Of a DNA stretch of 64,000 bases, positions 12,760 to 23,275 are shown one piece after another. The stretch's first letter is position 1; each line of letters starts with the position of its first letter. Location: positions 1-64,000 of the forward strand of contig JAHQIW010000864.1 in NCBI GenBank assembly GCA_019055375.1, given 5' to 3'. The position numbers were made by a program, and so were the translations under genes. The stretch is from Parelaphostrongylus tenuis. Lineage: Eukaryota > Nematoda > Chromadorea > Rhabditida > Metastrongylidae. Below the pieces are notes generated by a model. That model had not been told where the DNA came from and searched no databases. It saw only the letters and a program-made list of their open reading frames with translations.

Positions 12760-12889
12760 ATAGATTACTTACACTCATTTTGTGCCGGCAAGGCCAAGCG
12801 TTAATTCCATCACATCAACAAGTTGTTCTGGATGAGCCGGGTAATATAATAATCGTTTTGAAGGATTTTTTTAGCGATTTAAACTGTAC

Positions 12890-13105
12890 TAACATATGAG
12901 CGCGCTGGGGAGAGTTTTAGAGGTGTTCATCCTTATGGAGGAGTATAACTTTAAGGGATCGGCTGAGCCGAAGGACGTTGCTACTGTTGAATCCCGGCAG
13001 GACAAAATAGGCTCCTGTATAGCACTTAGACGTGGCTCAAAACATGTTATACTCTTCTTCTTTGTATGGACGTTGCTCAAAACATGTTGTATCCTTCTCT
13101 TTTGT
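12890..13105 (+). repeat. Hammerhead-bearing repeat, family B
   Basis: Shares with the copy at 14.8-15.1 kb a GGATCGGCTGA segment, a hammerhead-like block, TAGCACTTAGAC and a tail GTGGCTCAAAACATGTTATA. There is no coding capacity. The tail GGCTCAAAA is also found in family A, suggesting the two families are related. Confidence 0.65.
12978..13025 (+). ncRNA. Decayed hammerhead ribozyme motif (family B)
   Basis: Stem I (TGCTA with TAGCA) and stem III (ATAGG-CT-CCTGT, followed by the A of a GTA cleavage site) are well formed. The core is mutated: CTGTTGA instead of CTGATGA, and AAAA instead of GAAA. Cleavage activity is therefore not expected, but the architecture is that of a type I hammerhead. 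Confidence 0.55.
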
Positions 13106-13394
13106 ATGAACTAAATCATACTTACGCGTGAGGACTTCCAGTGATTATGTATGAACAGATGTCTACTGCATGTCCAATAAGTTGAAATCAAGTGAAAGGG
13201 AAGTACGAGCGCTGTAGTACACAATTCACTCAAGCAAATAATATTCATCTTTACATATGAGTGCATTGCAAGAACCTTAATTATAATTAGCGTGTACGGG
13301 TTTTTAGTGACCTTACAGTGGCAAGCTGTTATTGAAGGAGCGTACAAAGGTTAATCAATTCAAGTAAATGAATAATTATCTGTTTTGCTGAATG

Positions 13395-13570
13395 TCTTGC
13401 GACAGACGTAGCTAGTGGTTTGATTTCGCGTAGGGTTTATCGCGTGTTCCACCCTTTTGGGGTCGGTAAATTGGTTCTGCAGCTGTCTGTGAGAATGGCA
13501 ACAGCGACTCAACACAGTTGTGCATTAAATCATCCCAAAGTTATCTAGTGAAATTCAGTGCATGATGTAT
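13395..13570 (+). repeat. Decayed SINE family 3 copy
   Basis: Contains the diagnostic middle of family 3 (GGGGTCGGTAAATTGGTTC, then GACTCA and TGTGCATTAAATCA) with many substitutions compared with 6.0 and 27.2 kb. The tRNA head is barely visible. Confidence 0.55.
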
Positions 13571-14560
13571 GCCTCAGGAACTGTCCAGCACGTGAGATTA
13601 CACTGGTGCTGGGTACATTGAACACCAGCTTCCTTATTTCTTCGACGGCAGAGTACTCATAAGAGGTAAGTGCGCTACAGAAACTGAGTGAGAAGTGGTT
13701 GCTGAAATCCCAAACTTACACTACGTAGCGGATTTCTAAAACGATTATGCCAAGCCTGCACTTACTTTTTTCCAACCATATCGAAGAAAACATTTAGTAA
13801 GATTAGTCAAAATTATCGGTAGAAATTCCGAATATATCATTAAGTCTTAGCAACATTTGTTGACTTGGTTCTGTTACGAGTTTGGTTTTTGTCTTGTAAT
13901 TTCTCCACATTTTTCTACTACCTTTAGCATTCTAAAATGGTATGGCAGAAGTTCTGTTCTAGATAGAGGTTAAACTAGCTTTCTCATTGAGAAACCCGAT
14001 AGGCGCTTCGAACACAGAATATTGGGGCGCCGAGCAAGCTACCTTTTGTTTGAGCGAATTTAGCCGCTCTGATGAAGCATGTATTATACGATTGTCATAT
14101 CCAAGAAAGTTTTCCTTCCATCGAACAATGTATCTTTATGGAGACCGCGTAGTAAACACACACACTCCGTGGCTATTTTCATCACTCTGATCTATAACTT
14201 TCTATCTCAGTTTTCACGATCTTATGCTCAACTTTTATGAAGTCTTTTTTACGTCTAGAAATGATGTCACCGAGAAAAATTCATCATGTCAGTTTTAATA
14301 AGTCAAAAGTACTTTGAAACGATTTCCCAGGCACACGTACGATTCGTTTCTCATTAAGGAGTCCATTATACTGTTGTTGTAAAAGGACAAACGGCAAATT
14401 AATAGGTTGGAGAAAGCAAGTTCTGGAGCACTTTGATAAGCATTAGATATGTCCCATGGATATCATGGCGACATTAGTTTTTTATTAGAAGGAGTTTCTT
14501 ATGTTGGATTTTCCCACTGAAGAGTCAGATATTATTCGTCTTAATTTTCACTTTGTTACA
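13571..14560. other. Intergenic, nothing recognised
   Basis: AT-rich, short ORFs only (for example 13,987-14,190, plus) without recognisable domains. Confidence 0.4.
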
Positions 14561-14564
14561 AACC

Positions 14565-14720
14565 CCCACCGTGTCCAACGATACAGTCGCTGCTCGTGGA
14601 TTACTGCGTTATAATTGGAGAAAGGGTCTTTCACAGAGAGCTGCAGTCGAAGAAATCAACGAAGGTGACGACGAAACTTGGCGGACCTATGGCAGAAAGT
14701 CGTAGAAAACAACAGCTTTT
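14565..14720 (+). pseudogene. Possible mariner N-terminal helix-turn-helix fragment
   Basis: One frame reads RGLLRYNWRKGLSQRAAVEE, similar in pattern to the mariner N-terminal HTH start (L-x-Y-E-x-x-x-G-x-x-A-x-x-A). It soon reaches a stop. The match is short, so this is a tentative call. Confidence 0.35.
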
Positions 14721-14814
14721 GTTTCAGAGAATAGTTGTTACCGCTTTGTTTGAAATTCATGCATAATACTCTCCATTCGATAGCTTTTTTGCAGAACTTG
14801 CTTGAACAATAATA

Positions 14815-15100
14815 ATGTGATAAGGATATAACGTGTTTTGAGCCATAGTTCAAGTGCTATACAGGCGCACTACAATGTCAGATAATTCCAACATCTGACT
14901 GCGGTGATCTATTGCTCGGTGTCGATTCGTTCATGGAAGAGTATTGCCTCAACGGATCGGCTGAACGGAGGACAGTGCTACTGATGAGTCTCGGTAGGAC
15001 GAAACAAGCACCTGCATGATACATAGACCATAGCTCAAAACACGTTATATCCTTGTCCGATTTTTCATGCATAAATTTTCCAATTTTATAAGTGCCACAA
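14815..15100 (+). repeat. Hammerhead-bearing repeat, family B, partial inverted pair
   Basis: Positions 14,815-14,870 carry the family-B 3' tail in reverse (TATAACGTGTTTTGAGCC, CAAGTGCTATACAGG). Positions 14,900-15,075 carry a forward copy with GGATCGGCTGAACGG, the hammerhead block and CTCAAAACACGTTATATCC. The unit is thus a head-to-head pair with one truncated arm. Confidence 0.65.
14975..15022 (+). ncRNA. Hammerhead ribozyme motif (family B), core intact
   Basis: Reads GTGCTA, then core CTGATGA, stem II GTC-TCGGTAG-GAC, then GAAAC: the full conserved hammerhead core with a G-C pair closing stem II. The 3' part has decayed: stem III is mismatched, the cleavage triplet reads GCA rather than NUH, and the stem I partner is degraded. 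Compared with the 12.98-kb copy, the two together imply an ancestral stem I of GTGCTA/TAGCAC, a 5-bp stem III with a 2-base loop, and cleavage after GUA. Confidence 0.7.
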
Positions 15101-15104
15101 AGCA

Positions 15105-16122
15105 TTCTTTCCAGCCTAATGAGCTACCAACATTCGTGACAATCAACGATTATCATGCATCTCGTTATATAATTAGCGCATGCTGGTCATCCTTGTTATT
15201 GCTCTTCCGGAGCAATTCGTGGAATTTAATATGAGCTGTGGCTCAAGAAAGACTTTGGAGATCGCCGTCAGAGCATCTCGTCCTCATCGAGTTTGCGCAC
15301 AGCAAGAATAGTATCTATTGTAGGTCACCTCCATGGTGTTTTAAGGAATTTCCAATATCATCCTATGTAAACCAAGGAATACTCTCTTTCAGCTCAACAT
15401 CGCAGTCGTGTTCACCAAATGCGCGTAAAGTTGAGCTTGTTTATTGCTTATGAGCAGATGTTGTTCATTGTGAATTTCGAAAATAGCTTAGTATGAATGA
15501 TCGCATTCCTTCATAACTAATAGTGGTGGACACGTGAAGCTGGAATGATCAGAGAGGGAATTTCCTACGTTGCGGCAAAAGAGTAGAGGTGTTTTGTTTG
15601 ACTCATTCACTCTAAGGCCGGATTTCTGAATGGAAATCTCAAACCCTTTCTTGATTAAAAGAGCATGTTTGAGAGTGCGTAATCGCTATAATCGCATTTT
15701 GACTTAAGAGAACTCCACATTGATAAACCACTGGAGAGCCTTGGTTTCCACAAAATAGGGAAGGAATATATAGAACTGAAAAGGTGAAGCCCTAGATCTA
15801 TGATAACAAAAAGAAATTGAAAGAAATGAGGCGAAATGTGGGTCGAATCACACCTGACCAAAATGTTTTTGCACATGACTCTTTCGCTAGGTATATTATA
15901 ACTCTTATTGTACCTTTTACCGCTAATTATGTTATCTACTTTGGAGCGTCCTCATCAAAGAATGTGAAACTATAAAACACTTGGCATAGATTCACCTTTC
16001 ACTGATTTCTTGATTTAGTTTTGATTTTTGATCTATGCACCTAAAGCTCGCTGATACCAGAAAGGGATGTGGGCAGTATTTTACTACGGGTACCATGTCC
16101 ATATTCCTCCAAAGTATATCAG
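15105..16122. other. Intergenic, nothing recognised
   Basis: AT-rich, no coding signal beyond short chance ORFs on both strands. Confidence 0.4.
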
Positions 16123-16297
16123 ATTTTTAGAATAAATCCCAGGTCCGACTATCTATTAACCTCGGCATAGTTTGAATAATTCAGTATCTTCTTCTGTTTA
16201 GCCGCTCCGAGGTGTTATTAATAGTATTTATTGAATATCAGCGAAGCATATAACAATACAGTTAATAATGCAGCACGGATATTACAACAGTCGTGGT

Positions 16298-16334
16298 GGC
16301 TTACGTTTCGGCAAGGTTCGCCATCTTCAGAGCC
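16298..16334 (-). ncRNA. PLE-type hammerhead ribozyme motif
   Basis: Minus-strand mirror of the motif at 16,456-16,492: stem I GGCT/AGCC, core CTGAAGA, hairpin GGC-GAACCTT-GCC, GAAA, minimal ACGT stem III, cleavage triplet GTA. Stem III has no loop in a monomer, so pairing between two copies would be the likely active form, as known for short-stem-III type I hammerheads. Confidence 0.65.
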
Positions 16335-16455
16335 TTTTGGATGTTTTAGGTCTTTCAATTAATCATTGAAGACCTGCCACTTGGAGTCTATGATAATATG
16401 AGACTCCAAGTGGCAGGTCTTCAATGATTAATTGAAAGACCTAAAACATCCAAAA

Positions 16456-16492
16456 GGCTCTGAAGATGGCGAACCTTGCCGAAACGTAAGCC
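16456..16492 (+). ncRNA. PLE-type hammerhead ribozyme motif
   Basis: GGCT, CTGAAGA, one extra T, stem II GGC with GCC, GAAA, CGTA, then AGCC. GGCT and AGCC pair perfectly as stem I. The single unpaired base between core and stem II departs from the textbook consensus, but recurs as A at 29.2 and 50.5 kb, so it is a family trait rather than damage. Hammerheads in the terminal repeats of Penelope-like elements are established. Confidence 0.65.
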
Positions 16493-16621
16493 ACCACGAC
16501 TGTTGTAATATTCGTGCTGCATTATTAACTGTATTGTTATATGCTTCGCTGATATTCAATAAATACTATTAATAACACCTCGGAGCGGCTAAACAGAAGA
16601 AGATACTGAATTTTTAGAATA

Positions 16622-17290
16622 GGTCTGTATCTAGATTAATTTCCGAGCAATTATGAGATAGACTAAGGTGTCACGAGAGTGTATGATATCGATATCTCGT
16701 TCCTAACTATTTAGCTTTAGCGGCAATCTGCTTTTGTAGTAGTTTAGACGAAAAGATTGGACGATATGCATTGATCTTGTGACTTACTCCTCGATTTCTT
16801 CCTTTCTTGCGCAGATTTTTTGTGCGATACTTCGTTCAATATTTTCTGTCTAATCTAAGAAAGGTTATTCATTTCAAGCCAAATTTTATAACAGAGGTTT
16901 TTGAGATATATAGTCCGTCTAATTGGTTTTATGGCGGTGCTTTTTTTGTGAAGGCGAGATAAGACGTAATATCACTGGCGCCTGACGCAAAAACTTCCTT
17001 CTCGACGGTTTCTTCCACTGCGAAAACTTCTTCTGCGTTATTTTATCTCTAAATCTCTGTCCATCTGAAGAAAGGTATGCACTTCAAATCAAAACCTAAG
17101 ACGGCGACTTTCGAGACACGAAGTTCTTCCAATGAGTCTTGCGAGATTTTCTCTTTTATCTAAGGGCGAACTAAAAGCTGACCACTGACGTCTGCTGTAG
17201 AGGCAAAATTCTCATAACTGTTAACGAATTTCTGTTTCCTGGCAAAATACATTAGTTCCAAGGTTGTAAGTTCACACTCAGATTTCAATA
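16622..17290. other. Intergenic, nothing recognised
   Basis: AT-rich. Two loosely similar segments (near 16,790-16,880 and 17,000-17,090, both with TTTCTTCC and TCTAAATCT/CATCTGAAGAAAGG-like words) suggest an old internal duplication. No coding signal. Confidence 0.35.
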
Positions 17291-17294
17291 TATT

Positions 17295-17480
17295 TGACAA
17301 TTATTTTTGAGCCAACATCTCATGTGGTCTTTTATTGGCAATCTGTAGAGCCCGATACACATGTTTCGACCTTGACAGCCTCATCTTTCAATCTTGGGCG
17401 TGGTCATAAAAGAACATTCGAAATAAGCGGTATGATGCTCCAAAAATACCAGGCAAAAGCATCGAGTGTAAACACTGCCG
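17295..17480 (-). repeat. Hammerhead-bearing repeat, family A (reverse copy)
   Basis: In minus orientation it has the family-A order: hammerhead block, TCGGGCTCTA, AAAAGACCACATGAGATG, GGCTCAAAAATAA. It is paired head to head with the copy at 17,515-17,690. Confidence 0.7.
17348..17393 (-). ncRNA. Decayed hammerhead motif (family A)
   Basis: The 3' half is intact: stem II CT-GTCA-AGGTC, GAAAC, ATGT loop, GTGTA, then the stem I strand TCGGGC. The 5' core is damaged (AAAGATGA in place of CTGATGA). Not expected to cleave. Confidence 0.55.
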
Positions 17481-17514
17481 ACTTAATGACTTATTTTATT
17501 TGACGACACGTGTA

Positions 17515-17690
17515 AATCGTTTGTAGTCGCATACACTATATAGGGAGACATAGGATCCCCAGAGAGGGTTGTAAGACGAAGGGTGCTGCCCGACTGATGA
17601 GTCTCAAGGCCGAAGCATGTGTATCGGCTCCATAAGTTGCTCATAAAAGACCACATGATATGTTGTCTCAAAAAAAAATCACCAGATACT
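17515..17690 (+). repeat. Hammerhead-bearing repeat, family A (forward copy)
   Basis: Shares with the copies at 45.4, 48.5-49.2 and 56.6-57.0 kb the block TGCCCGACTGATGAG, CTCATAAAAGACCACATG and a GTCTCAAAAAAAAA end. No coding capacity. Confidence 0.7.
17588..17630 (+). ncRNA. Hammerhead ribozyme motif (family A)
   Basis: GCCCGA, core CTGATGA, then G..C-closed stem II of reduced length, GAAG (consensus GAAA), ATGT loop, GTGTA, TCGG. CCGA and TCGG pair as stem I directly after the GTA cleavage triplet. The GAAA to GAAG change and the shortened stem II make activity doubtful. Confidence 0.6.
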
Positions 17691-18144
17691 AAGAAGATAA
17701 TTTCGAAGTTTGATGCTTTCAAACAGGTCTACTTGCTGGGCCATACGTGCCATTTAACGAAAAATTAAGAGCTGTCGTTGATGCACTGAAACATATTCAA
17801 TACATTGCAGAGAGAAACGAACATTTTATACCTGGAGATGACGTAGTTATAAAACGTCCTTATTGCAATAAATTCGCCGTCACAGCGCCTCGTTATCAAG
17901 ATAGGCAAAAAGCGCCGGCAAAGCAATATTGTATTGTCAAAATTATTCGACGTAAATTCTTCAAGATTGATATGGACATAACAAGTAAAAGTACTTGAAT
18001 GGCGACTACAACATCTTCATTTTCTGAAAATGGCATTGTGATTTGTGACATGATATACTGTTCCGAAAGAATACTGAGCGATTTCAGCAACTGGTGTGAA
18101 ATACTGCCTATTCATCTGAAATCTGAGAAAACAGTTTTAGTTGT
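17691..18144. other. Unassigned stretch with an open frame
   Basis: Contains an 83-codon + strand frame (17,747-17,998) rich in Lys and Arg. It has no recognised domain, no clear splice sites and no neighbouring gene, so it is left unassigned. Confidence 0.25.
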
Positions 18145-18245
18145 TTGCCAGATTATATCATTCGTTTTGAGTGTTTTTTTGAGACGATGCTCAAATATCC
18201 ATGTGCGTGATAATTATCTTTGTGCCACGCATGTGGTTTGATATG
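18145..18245 (-). repeat. Family A 3' tail fragment
   Basis: Minus orientation of the family-A end: GTTTTGAGTGTTTTTTTGAG, GATAATTAT, then GCCACGCATGTGGT. The hammerhead part is absent. Confidence 0.6.
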
Positions 18246-19235
18246 CGTACTTTTACACTGCAACGTATATCTTGCGTTACAATGTGAGACACATGTATTG
18301 TACTGTATAAGTGCTCATTACAGAGCTCTCTGGATTATTGAGCCATAACGCTGTTGGAAAAAGGTTTAACTCTGTTAGCGTCTTGGCTTTTTCATTTTCT
18401 TTAGAGTTCGATCGAATCGATTCCATTTTCCACTGCCGTTCGTCTTCTAAATGTGGAGTTTTCGCTGTCACGTCGAATTGAGTTTCATATTTGGAACAAT
18501 GCTCGAATAAAGTTCCTCACTCAGCAAGGCCCTTTAATACGAGACGGTTATTTTTGGGGCATTTTACAAGTCCTTCATCAACTGCATGAACATCCTCGTG
18601 TACACTAGCAATCTCTGCCTTGATTGGAAAGTCAACATGCCACTTCAAGAGCTTCAAGAGCTTCTTGAAGACTTCAAGAGTTATGAAGTAAAAAGAGCGG
18701 CTTTTAGAGAACACAAGCGCATCGAAAAAGTAGTCAGATTGTACGAAATCCGTCTCTGTGTCCTTTTTTTCATGCATTGACTGTTCATAAAGATCTGACG
18801 AGATTCTCAGCACTCATCAACGAAAAGGCAGGTGATGTATATAGAGCGTCAACTCAGTGGTTTTCTTTTGTCTTATGTTCTATGCTCTGAGTTGTTGGAG
18901 TTGTGTGCTCAATAAAATTTCCTATGCTGTAATACTCTAACTAGGCTACTTCAAGAACGTTTGCATAATGAATTATAACGTTGCTCAAACACAATGTTAC
19001 GGCCAACAATAAGAATTCTATGCACTGTTGACGAAATATATGGTCTATTTATTGCGATAGTATAGAATCTGATGTTTCAGAAGCCAAAAACTCTTCAAGG
19101 GTATTTCCGATAACGGTTAAGTTGTTGCATGTTTTGTCCTAAGGTAGCTAATGAAACGTATGAAAATGTGGCTGTTCGGTTGAACAGAAATCCGGTGAGT
19201 ACGGTGGGTAGGACAGAGGTTCCCAGCGCGAGTAA
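18246..19235. other. Intergenic, nothing recognised
   Basis: AT-rich; overlapping short ORFs at 18,517-18,813 (-) and 18,586-18,780 (+) cannot both be real, and neither shows a domain. Confidence 0.4.
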
Positions 19236-19315
19236 TCTACTAAGTCTTCTCATAAGTTTTGACACTAGAGCCATAAATACCAAATCCACTAATATGCATA
19301 GATTACTGGCAGTTG
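19236..19315. repeat. Mariner-type terminal repeat remnant
   Basis: The word CTTCTCATAAGTTTTGACAC followed by TAGAGCCATAAATACCAAAT matches the terminal repeats of the element at 27.84-28.79 kb. Only one end was found here. Confidence 0.5.
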
Positions 19316-19645
19316 TTCAATAGTCCGAATGTCGATAATTCTAATGAAAACTGGTTTTTGTGGACGGATTCTCAAATAAATAAAAAAAATTCCGCGCTGC
19401 TCTCGAGTGAAGCGCCAGTCTAAATCACTGCAGACATCGTCACTTATTTAGGACTTTTCATTATTTCCGGAGAAACCTACAGGGTTTTCATATAAGAATT
19501 GTAAAGGAGACGCAGACTATCAAGTAGAGGCGGTAGCCTAACCTTGACAATGTTCGCATGAATCCGTGACTTTTTTATTCAGCAAACACGAGGTTGCTCG
19601 TGCATGTTTATTTTGTGCAAAATAGTGCAACAGAAGTGGTATCAG

Positions 19646-19681
19646 TGGCTCACGTTTTGGCAGTTTCGCCTTTTTCCTGTG
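19646..19681 (-). ncRNA. Decayed PLE-type hammerhead motif
   Basis: The minus strand retains AAGGCGAAACTGCC and ACGTGAGCCAC in the same order as at 16.46 and 50.5 kb, but the CTGANGA core has become AGGAAAA and GAAA has become AAAA. A fossil PLE tail. Confidence 0.45.
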
Positions 19682-19699
19682 TTAGCTAAATAAAAACTC

Positions 19700-20160
19700 A
19701 CGGAACTTTGAAGCGTTTGTTCGCAATGGATGGTCCGATGCTGTTGTTAAGCTAGTAGCTGAATTGACTGATGCTAATATGTCACTAAAAGTGCATATAT
19801 TCGTGAATATTGCTGAATATAACAAAATATCATCACTTTTGTAGTTTGGTCAAAATCTGACAGGTTAAAATGGATCCTTTCTTCCTAATCTGAATAGAAC
19901 GTCATTTTTTTTTCGCAAGTTCGGCAAATGTTTAGGAGCTCCATAGCAGTCGAACGACCAAGCTTACCATTTAGTTAAGATCGTTTTCTTACCACAACTT
20001 GAAAAGTAGCACAAAACTCAATCGTTCTTGTTCCCGAGAAGAAACGCACGACAACCATCATCACAGTGATATTTTTGCTTCAAATTCATTCAATGGGACT
20101 CTCACATTTACGGCTTTTCCTTTTCTAATTTGCATTCATGTTGCAAATATACCTACTGAT
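19700..20160. other. Intergenic, nothing recognised
   Basis: AT-rich, no coding signal or repeat recognised. Confidence 0.4.
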
Positions 20161-20164
20161 GTAG

Positions 20165-20365
20165 AGTAATGTGCAGGACTTTCGCGTTAGGCGGGACTAG
20201 AACCCTCACCTCATTCTTTTCGGGAGCGCGTGCTCTATCCGTTACACTACTTACTCCCATTTTGCACACCATTCTTTCTACTCTACATCTTTACATCAAT
20301 GCGTAATTTGAAACATCATACCACCGCTAGAAACGGTTGAATAAAATGAATTCCATTTGATCTTT
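20165..20365. mobile_element. SINE family 2, rearranged copy
   Basis: Positions 20,165-20,290 hold a reversed tRNA head (minus strand: TAGTGTAACGGATAGAGCAC, then GGGTTCTAGTCCCGCC). Positions 20,295-20,365 hold a forward tail with ACCACCGCTAGAAACGGTTG and AATAAAA. Head and tail face opposite ways, so this is a fused inverted pair that lost its middle. Confidence 0.65.
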
Positions 20366-20687
20366 AGTAGCAAGTTGCTTCAGTACATTGCAGTACATAA
20401 ATCTTTCATAGAAAAACAAACTGATATTTTTTGCTTTGAAAACGTCGTTTCAATCGGCCATGAGTCTTTGTGATTTAGATATTGAAAAAGTGTTATCCGA
20501 AAAATACTTGGGCGTAGACAAGTATTAAAATGATAGGCAGCAACAATATGAATTTTTGTTGTTTGTGACATAACGTCGCAAAAATAATGAAAGGAGCGGT
20601 TACTTATTTTCCAAACCCAGTGTGTGATTGCTCAATCTCTTTTTTTATCCTCGCAATCTTTTTATTACATAGACGGCACTACATTCT

Positions 20688-20790
20688 GTTGATTAAGCCT
20701 AGAGCACGAAGTAATCAATGAACATTTTTTCGCCTAACGCAGGCGAATAAAAATGTTTATTAACAATCTCGTGCCCCAGGCTTAATCAAC
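20688..20790. repeat. Long hairpin with about 50-base arms
   Basis: GTTGATTAAGCCTAGAGCACGA at the left pairs with TCGTGCCCCAGGCTTAATCAAC at the right, and inner AACATTTTTTCGCCT pairs with AGGCGAATAAAAATGTT around the loop AACGC. The result is one nearly continuous imperfect stem. It could be a miniature fold-back transposon or a precursor-type small RNA hairpin; no flanking duplication was seen. Confidence 0.75.
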
Positions 20791-22570
20791 GAATAAGCTG
20801 TGACTGATTGGTCTCGCCAGAATAAAGGAACGGTGGTTCACAATATAGTTGACAGTATTCCTCCCTTCCGCTTCATTGCTGCTTCTACTCTGTCTCAGTG
20901 TTTCTGTTTCTTCCCACTTACTGAGAACTCTATCCGACATGATCATGAGTGAGCAGCAGACAGAAGTAAGCCATTTGAAATGCTCGTATGACAAGAATAG
21001 TACAAAAAAAAACGAGAAACACTGAATTGTCATAGGCTCCACCTAGTTCTCAAAATTCCAAAGCTCCACCTCGTCTCATAAGCGCTCTACATCGTTCTTT
21101 ACCAGTCTCAAATTTCATCCTTAAAAGTGGACGACCCGGCGTCGCAGTATTTCCCCACTTTTCCAAGATCTACTGTGTAGTTGGCCTTATAGAAGTTTTC
21201 CGGTTCTTCGTTATCTACTTCCTAGAAAGTTCTTTCAAAGAATTTGCTCAATGTACTGTCTCAGCAATGAATATGCGCCCTGAAACAATGAAAATTGTAT
21301 GAGATTACCGGCGCTCGGCTCTCTTGGTTCATTAGCGATTTCTGTTAAGATGACCAAATTTCACGTTAGCAAGAATTATCAACATAATCAAAACCAACAT
21401 TGCAAGCGCTTAATTACTATCTAACTCGTTTCTAGCGATGGGGCACAATGAAAAATATAATTACGAGAATACTAATATATAAACAAAAGTTGGTACCTGG
21501 TATAAGTGTAATGGACTTGAACCAAGAGTAACTTTTGCGAGGTAGGACGCATACGCGCGATACCATCGCTCTATCTTTCTGTCGGGAATCTTTGAAGATA
21601 TCGGTTGCTCTCAGTGCTAAGCCCGTTACATATGCATTAAGTTCCGAGTTTTGATCATACCTCAACATTGCTGTGGTTATAATCGAAACTTCTCATTGAG
21701 TATCATTTTATCCTTGAGTTCATATTCTACAAATAAAACACATATAATTTTCTAGCATAGGTCTCTTCGCCTCTAATGAATCTCTCAAGTTTATGTTGCA
21801 CTAGCCAACGTCAACGTTGTTCTCAACTGCTCAATTTTTACACATCCACTAAAGGCAGTATTTATTTTGAAACTTTAGTGAAATTGGAAACAGTGATCCA
21901 GTTCGCGCTCTTTTTTATACGAGCATTTTCTTCCCATTTCTTCAGATAATCCTAACGACAGCAATTCTTCATCAGTCATCCCAGTTTAATGGAGAAAAAA
22001 ATTTCCTTGATTAGAGAAAAACTGTGCAAATGTGTCACAGAATTAACCTAAGAAATGATTATGTATCACCGCAAGTGAATGAGAGCCTCTTACCGTTAAG
22101 AGTGTGGGTCCCGAAGAAAGTGCTACAAGTTCACAGTGTTAAGTACCCAAGTAGGTGCCCAGTCTTCTTCGTAAGCATATATCGAGCACCAAACTCTGAC
22201 TGAGCTCATGATATGGAGAGATTTTCTTGAGAAAGTGATGATTTCTCGAGAGTTTTATTCAGCATTAATTTGCCTATGCATGAGACGACCTCAAAAGATC
22301 ATGCATGATGATCTTATTGGTCTGTCTTGCTCTCAATATTTCAACCAACCTTCTAATTTGCATCAATGCTAATATAAACGGGACCTACCTGTTTAGGTTT
22401 TTTGTATTCATAGACTGGCTCTAAGCTCATTTGACAAAGTCTATCAGAAAACAAAGTATAACTCATATATTTTATGTGGACCATCATTAGATTGATTGTA
22501 CGGTCTCGAAACTTCTTGCTCTTGATTCATTATTTCGTTTGATCGTCTTAAATTGTCGTCAATCTTTTCG
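20791..22570. other. Intergenic, nothing recognised
   Basis: AT-rich. Around 21,640-21,680 the minus strand has ATGTTGAGGTATGATCAAAA, resembling the 5' edge of the PLE fragment at 30.1 kb; this may be a second truncated PLE edge. No other feature recognised. Confidence 0.35.
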
Positions 22571-22574
22571 AGTG

Positions 22575-22850
22575 TTGTTTTGGGTGGACTTCGTCTTCTT
22601 TATGAGTGCCACTGAATACTGGCCAAGTTGACTCTTGTTGTCGTGTCAGAGACAGCCGAGTCAAGGAGTTTCGACCCAAACTGCGGTAGAGTGTAGAGGA
22701 GTGAGCCAAACCTGCAATCTGTTTCCTTATAAACTGCATTACTCACCACATTCGCTCCTCCTTCCCCCACCCCCTGAAGAGAAAGAGAAAAAGTAAATTG
22801 CGTTTTATCAAGTGGTGGAATGCGAAAAAAGTGGCTTTTTGGCATTTGTG
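22575..22850 (-). repeat. Possible diverged SINE family 4 relative
   Basis: The minus strand ends GGCCAGTATTCAGTGGCACT, AAGAAGACGAAGTCC, resembling the tail of the 23.9-kb copy (CCAGTATTCTGCGC, AAGAAGACGAAAAACG). The tRNA head is not visible. Confidence 0.35.
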
Positions 22851-23192
22851 GAGTATCATAAATTAGGTATAAAACCTCTAGATCAAACTGAATCAGCTGA
22901 TGTTTGAGAACTTAGTTAAGTCGACACTTCTTGCACTTTCGAACATGCTTACAAAAGTGCTGAAACACAAACAAAGCGTGGAAGCTTAACTGAATTACAG
23001 CCCGCTTATACACTCTCCGTGGCTAACGAAACGTGACTAGGAAGAAAACCAGTATTTTTTTTTAAATTTTCACAAACTTAGAAAACGAAGCTCAGCCTTC
23101 TCAAACAGCTGATGAATTTCCGATAACTAGATTACTCAAAAGACTGAAAACGTGGTTGACTCATGGAAAAGACACTGCTGTGTCTATCCCAC

Positions 23193-23196
23193 TATA

Positions 23197-23242
<46 letters not shown>

Positions 23243-23275
23243 TTATATGTATATATATGTTATATTATATATATT
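23193..23275. repeat. TA microsatellite
   Basis: About 80 bases of nearly pure TA with occasional TG and TT interruptions. ORFs crossing it (Ile/Tyr repeats) are spurious. Confidence 0.95.

Larger units (their letters stand above)
16123..16621. mobile_element. Palindromic PLE 3'-tail insertion with 12-bp duplication
   Basis: A palindrome with arms 16,180-16,389 and 16,401-16,610 (210 bases each, one mismatch seen, 11-base spacer) plus a unilateral extension 16,135-16,179. The extension (CCGACTATCTATTAACCTCG) matches the 3' tail downstream of the PLE at 29.5 kb (CCGACTGTCTATTAACCTCG near 29,120), and each arm has a PLE-type hammerhead motif. The unit is bounded by a perfect 12-bp direct repeat, ATTTTTAGAATA (16,123-16,134 and 16,610-16,621), read as a target-site duplication. 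No protein is encoded. Confidence 0.75.
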
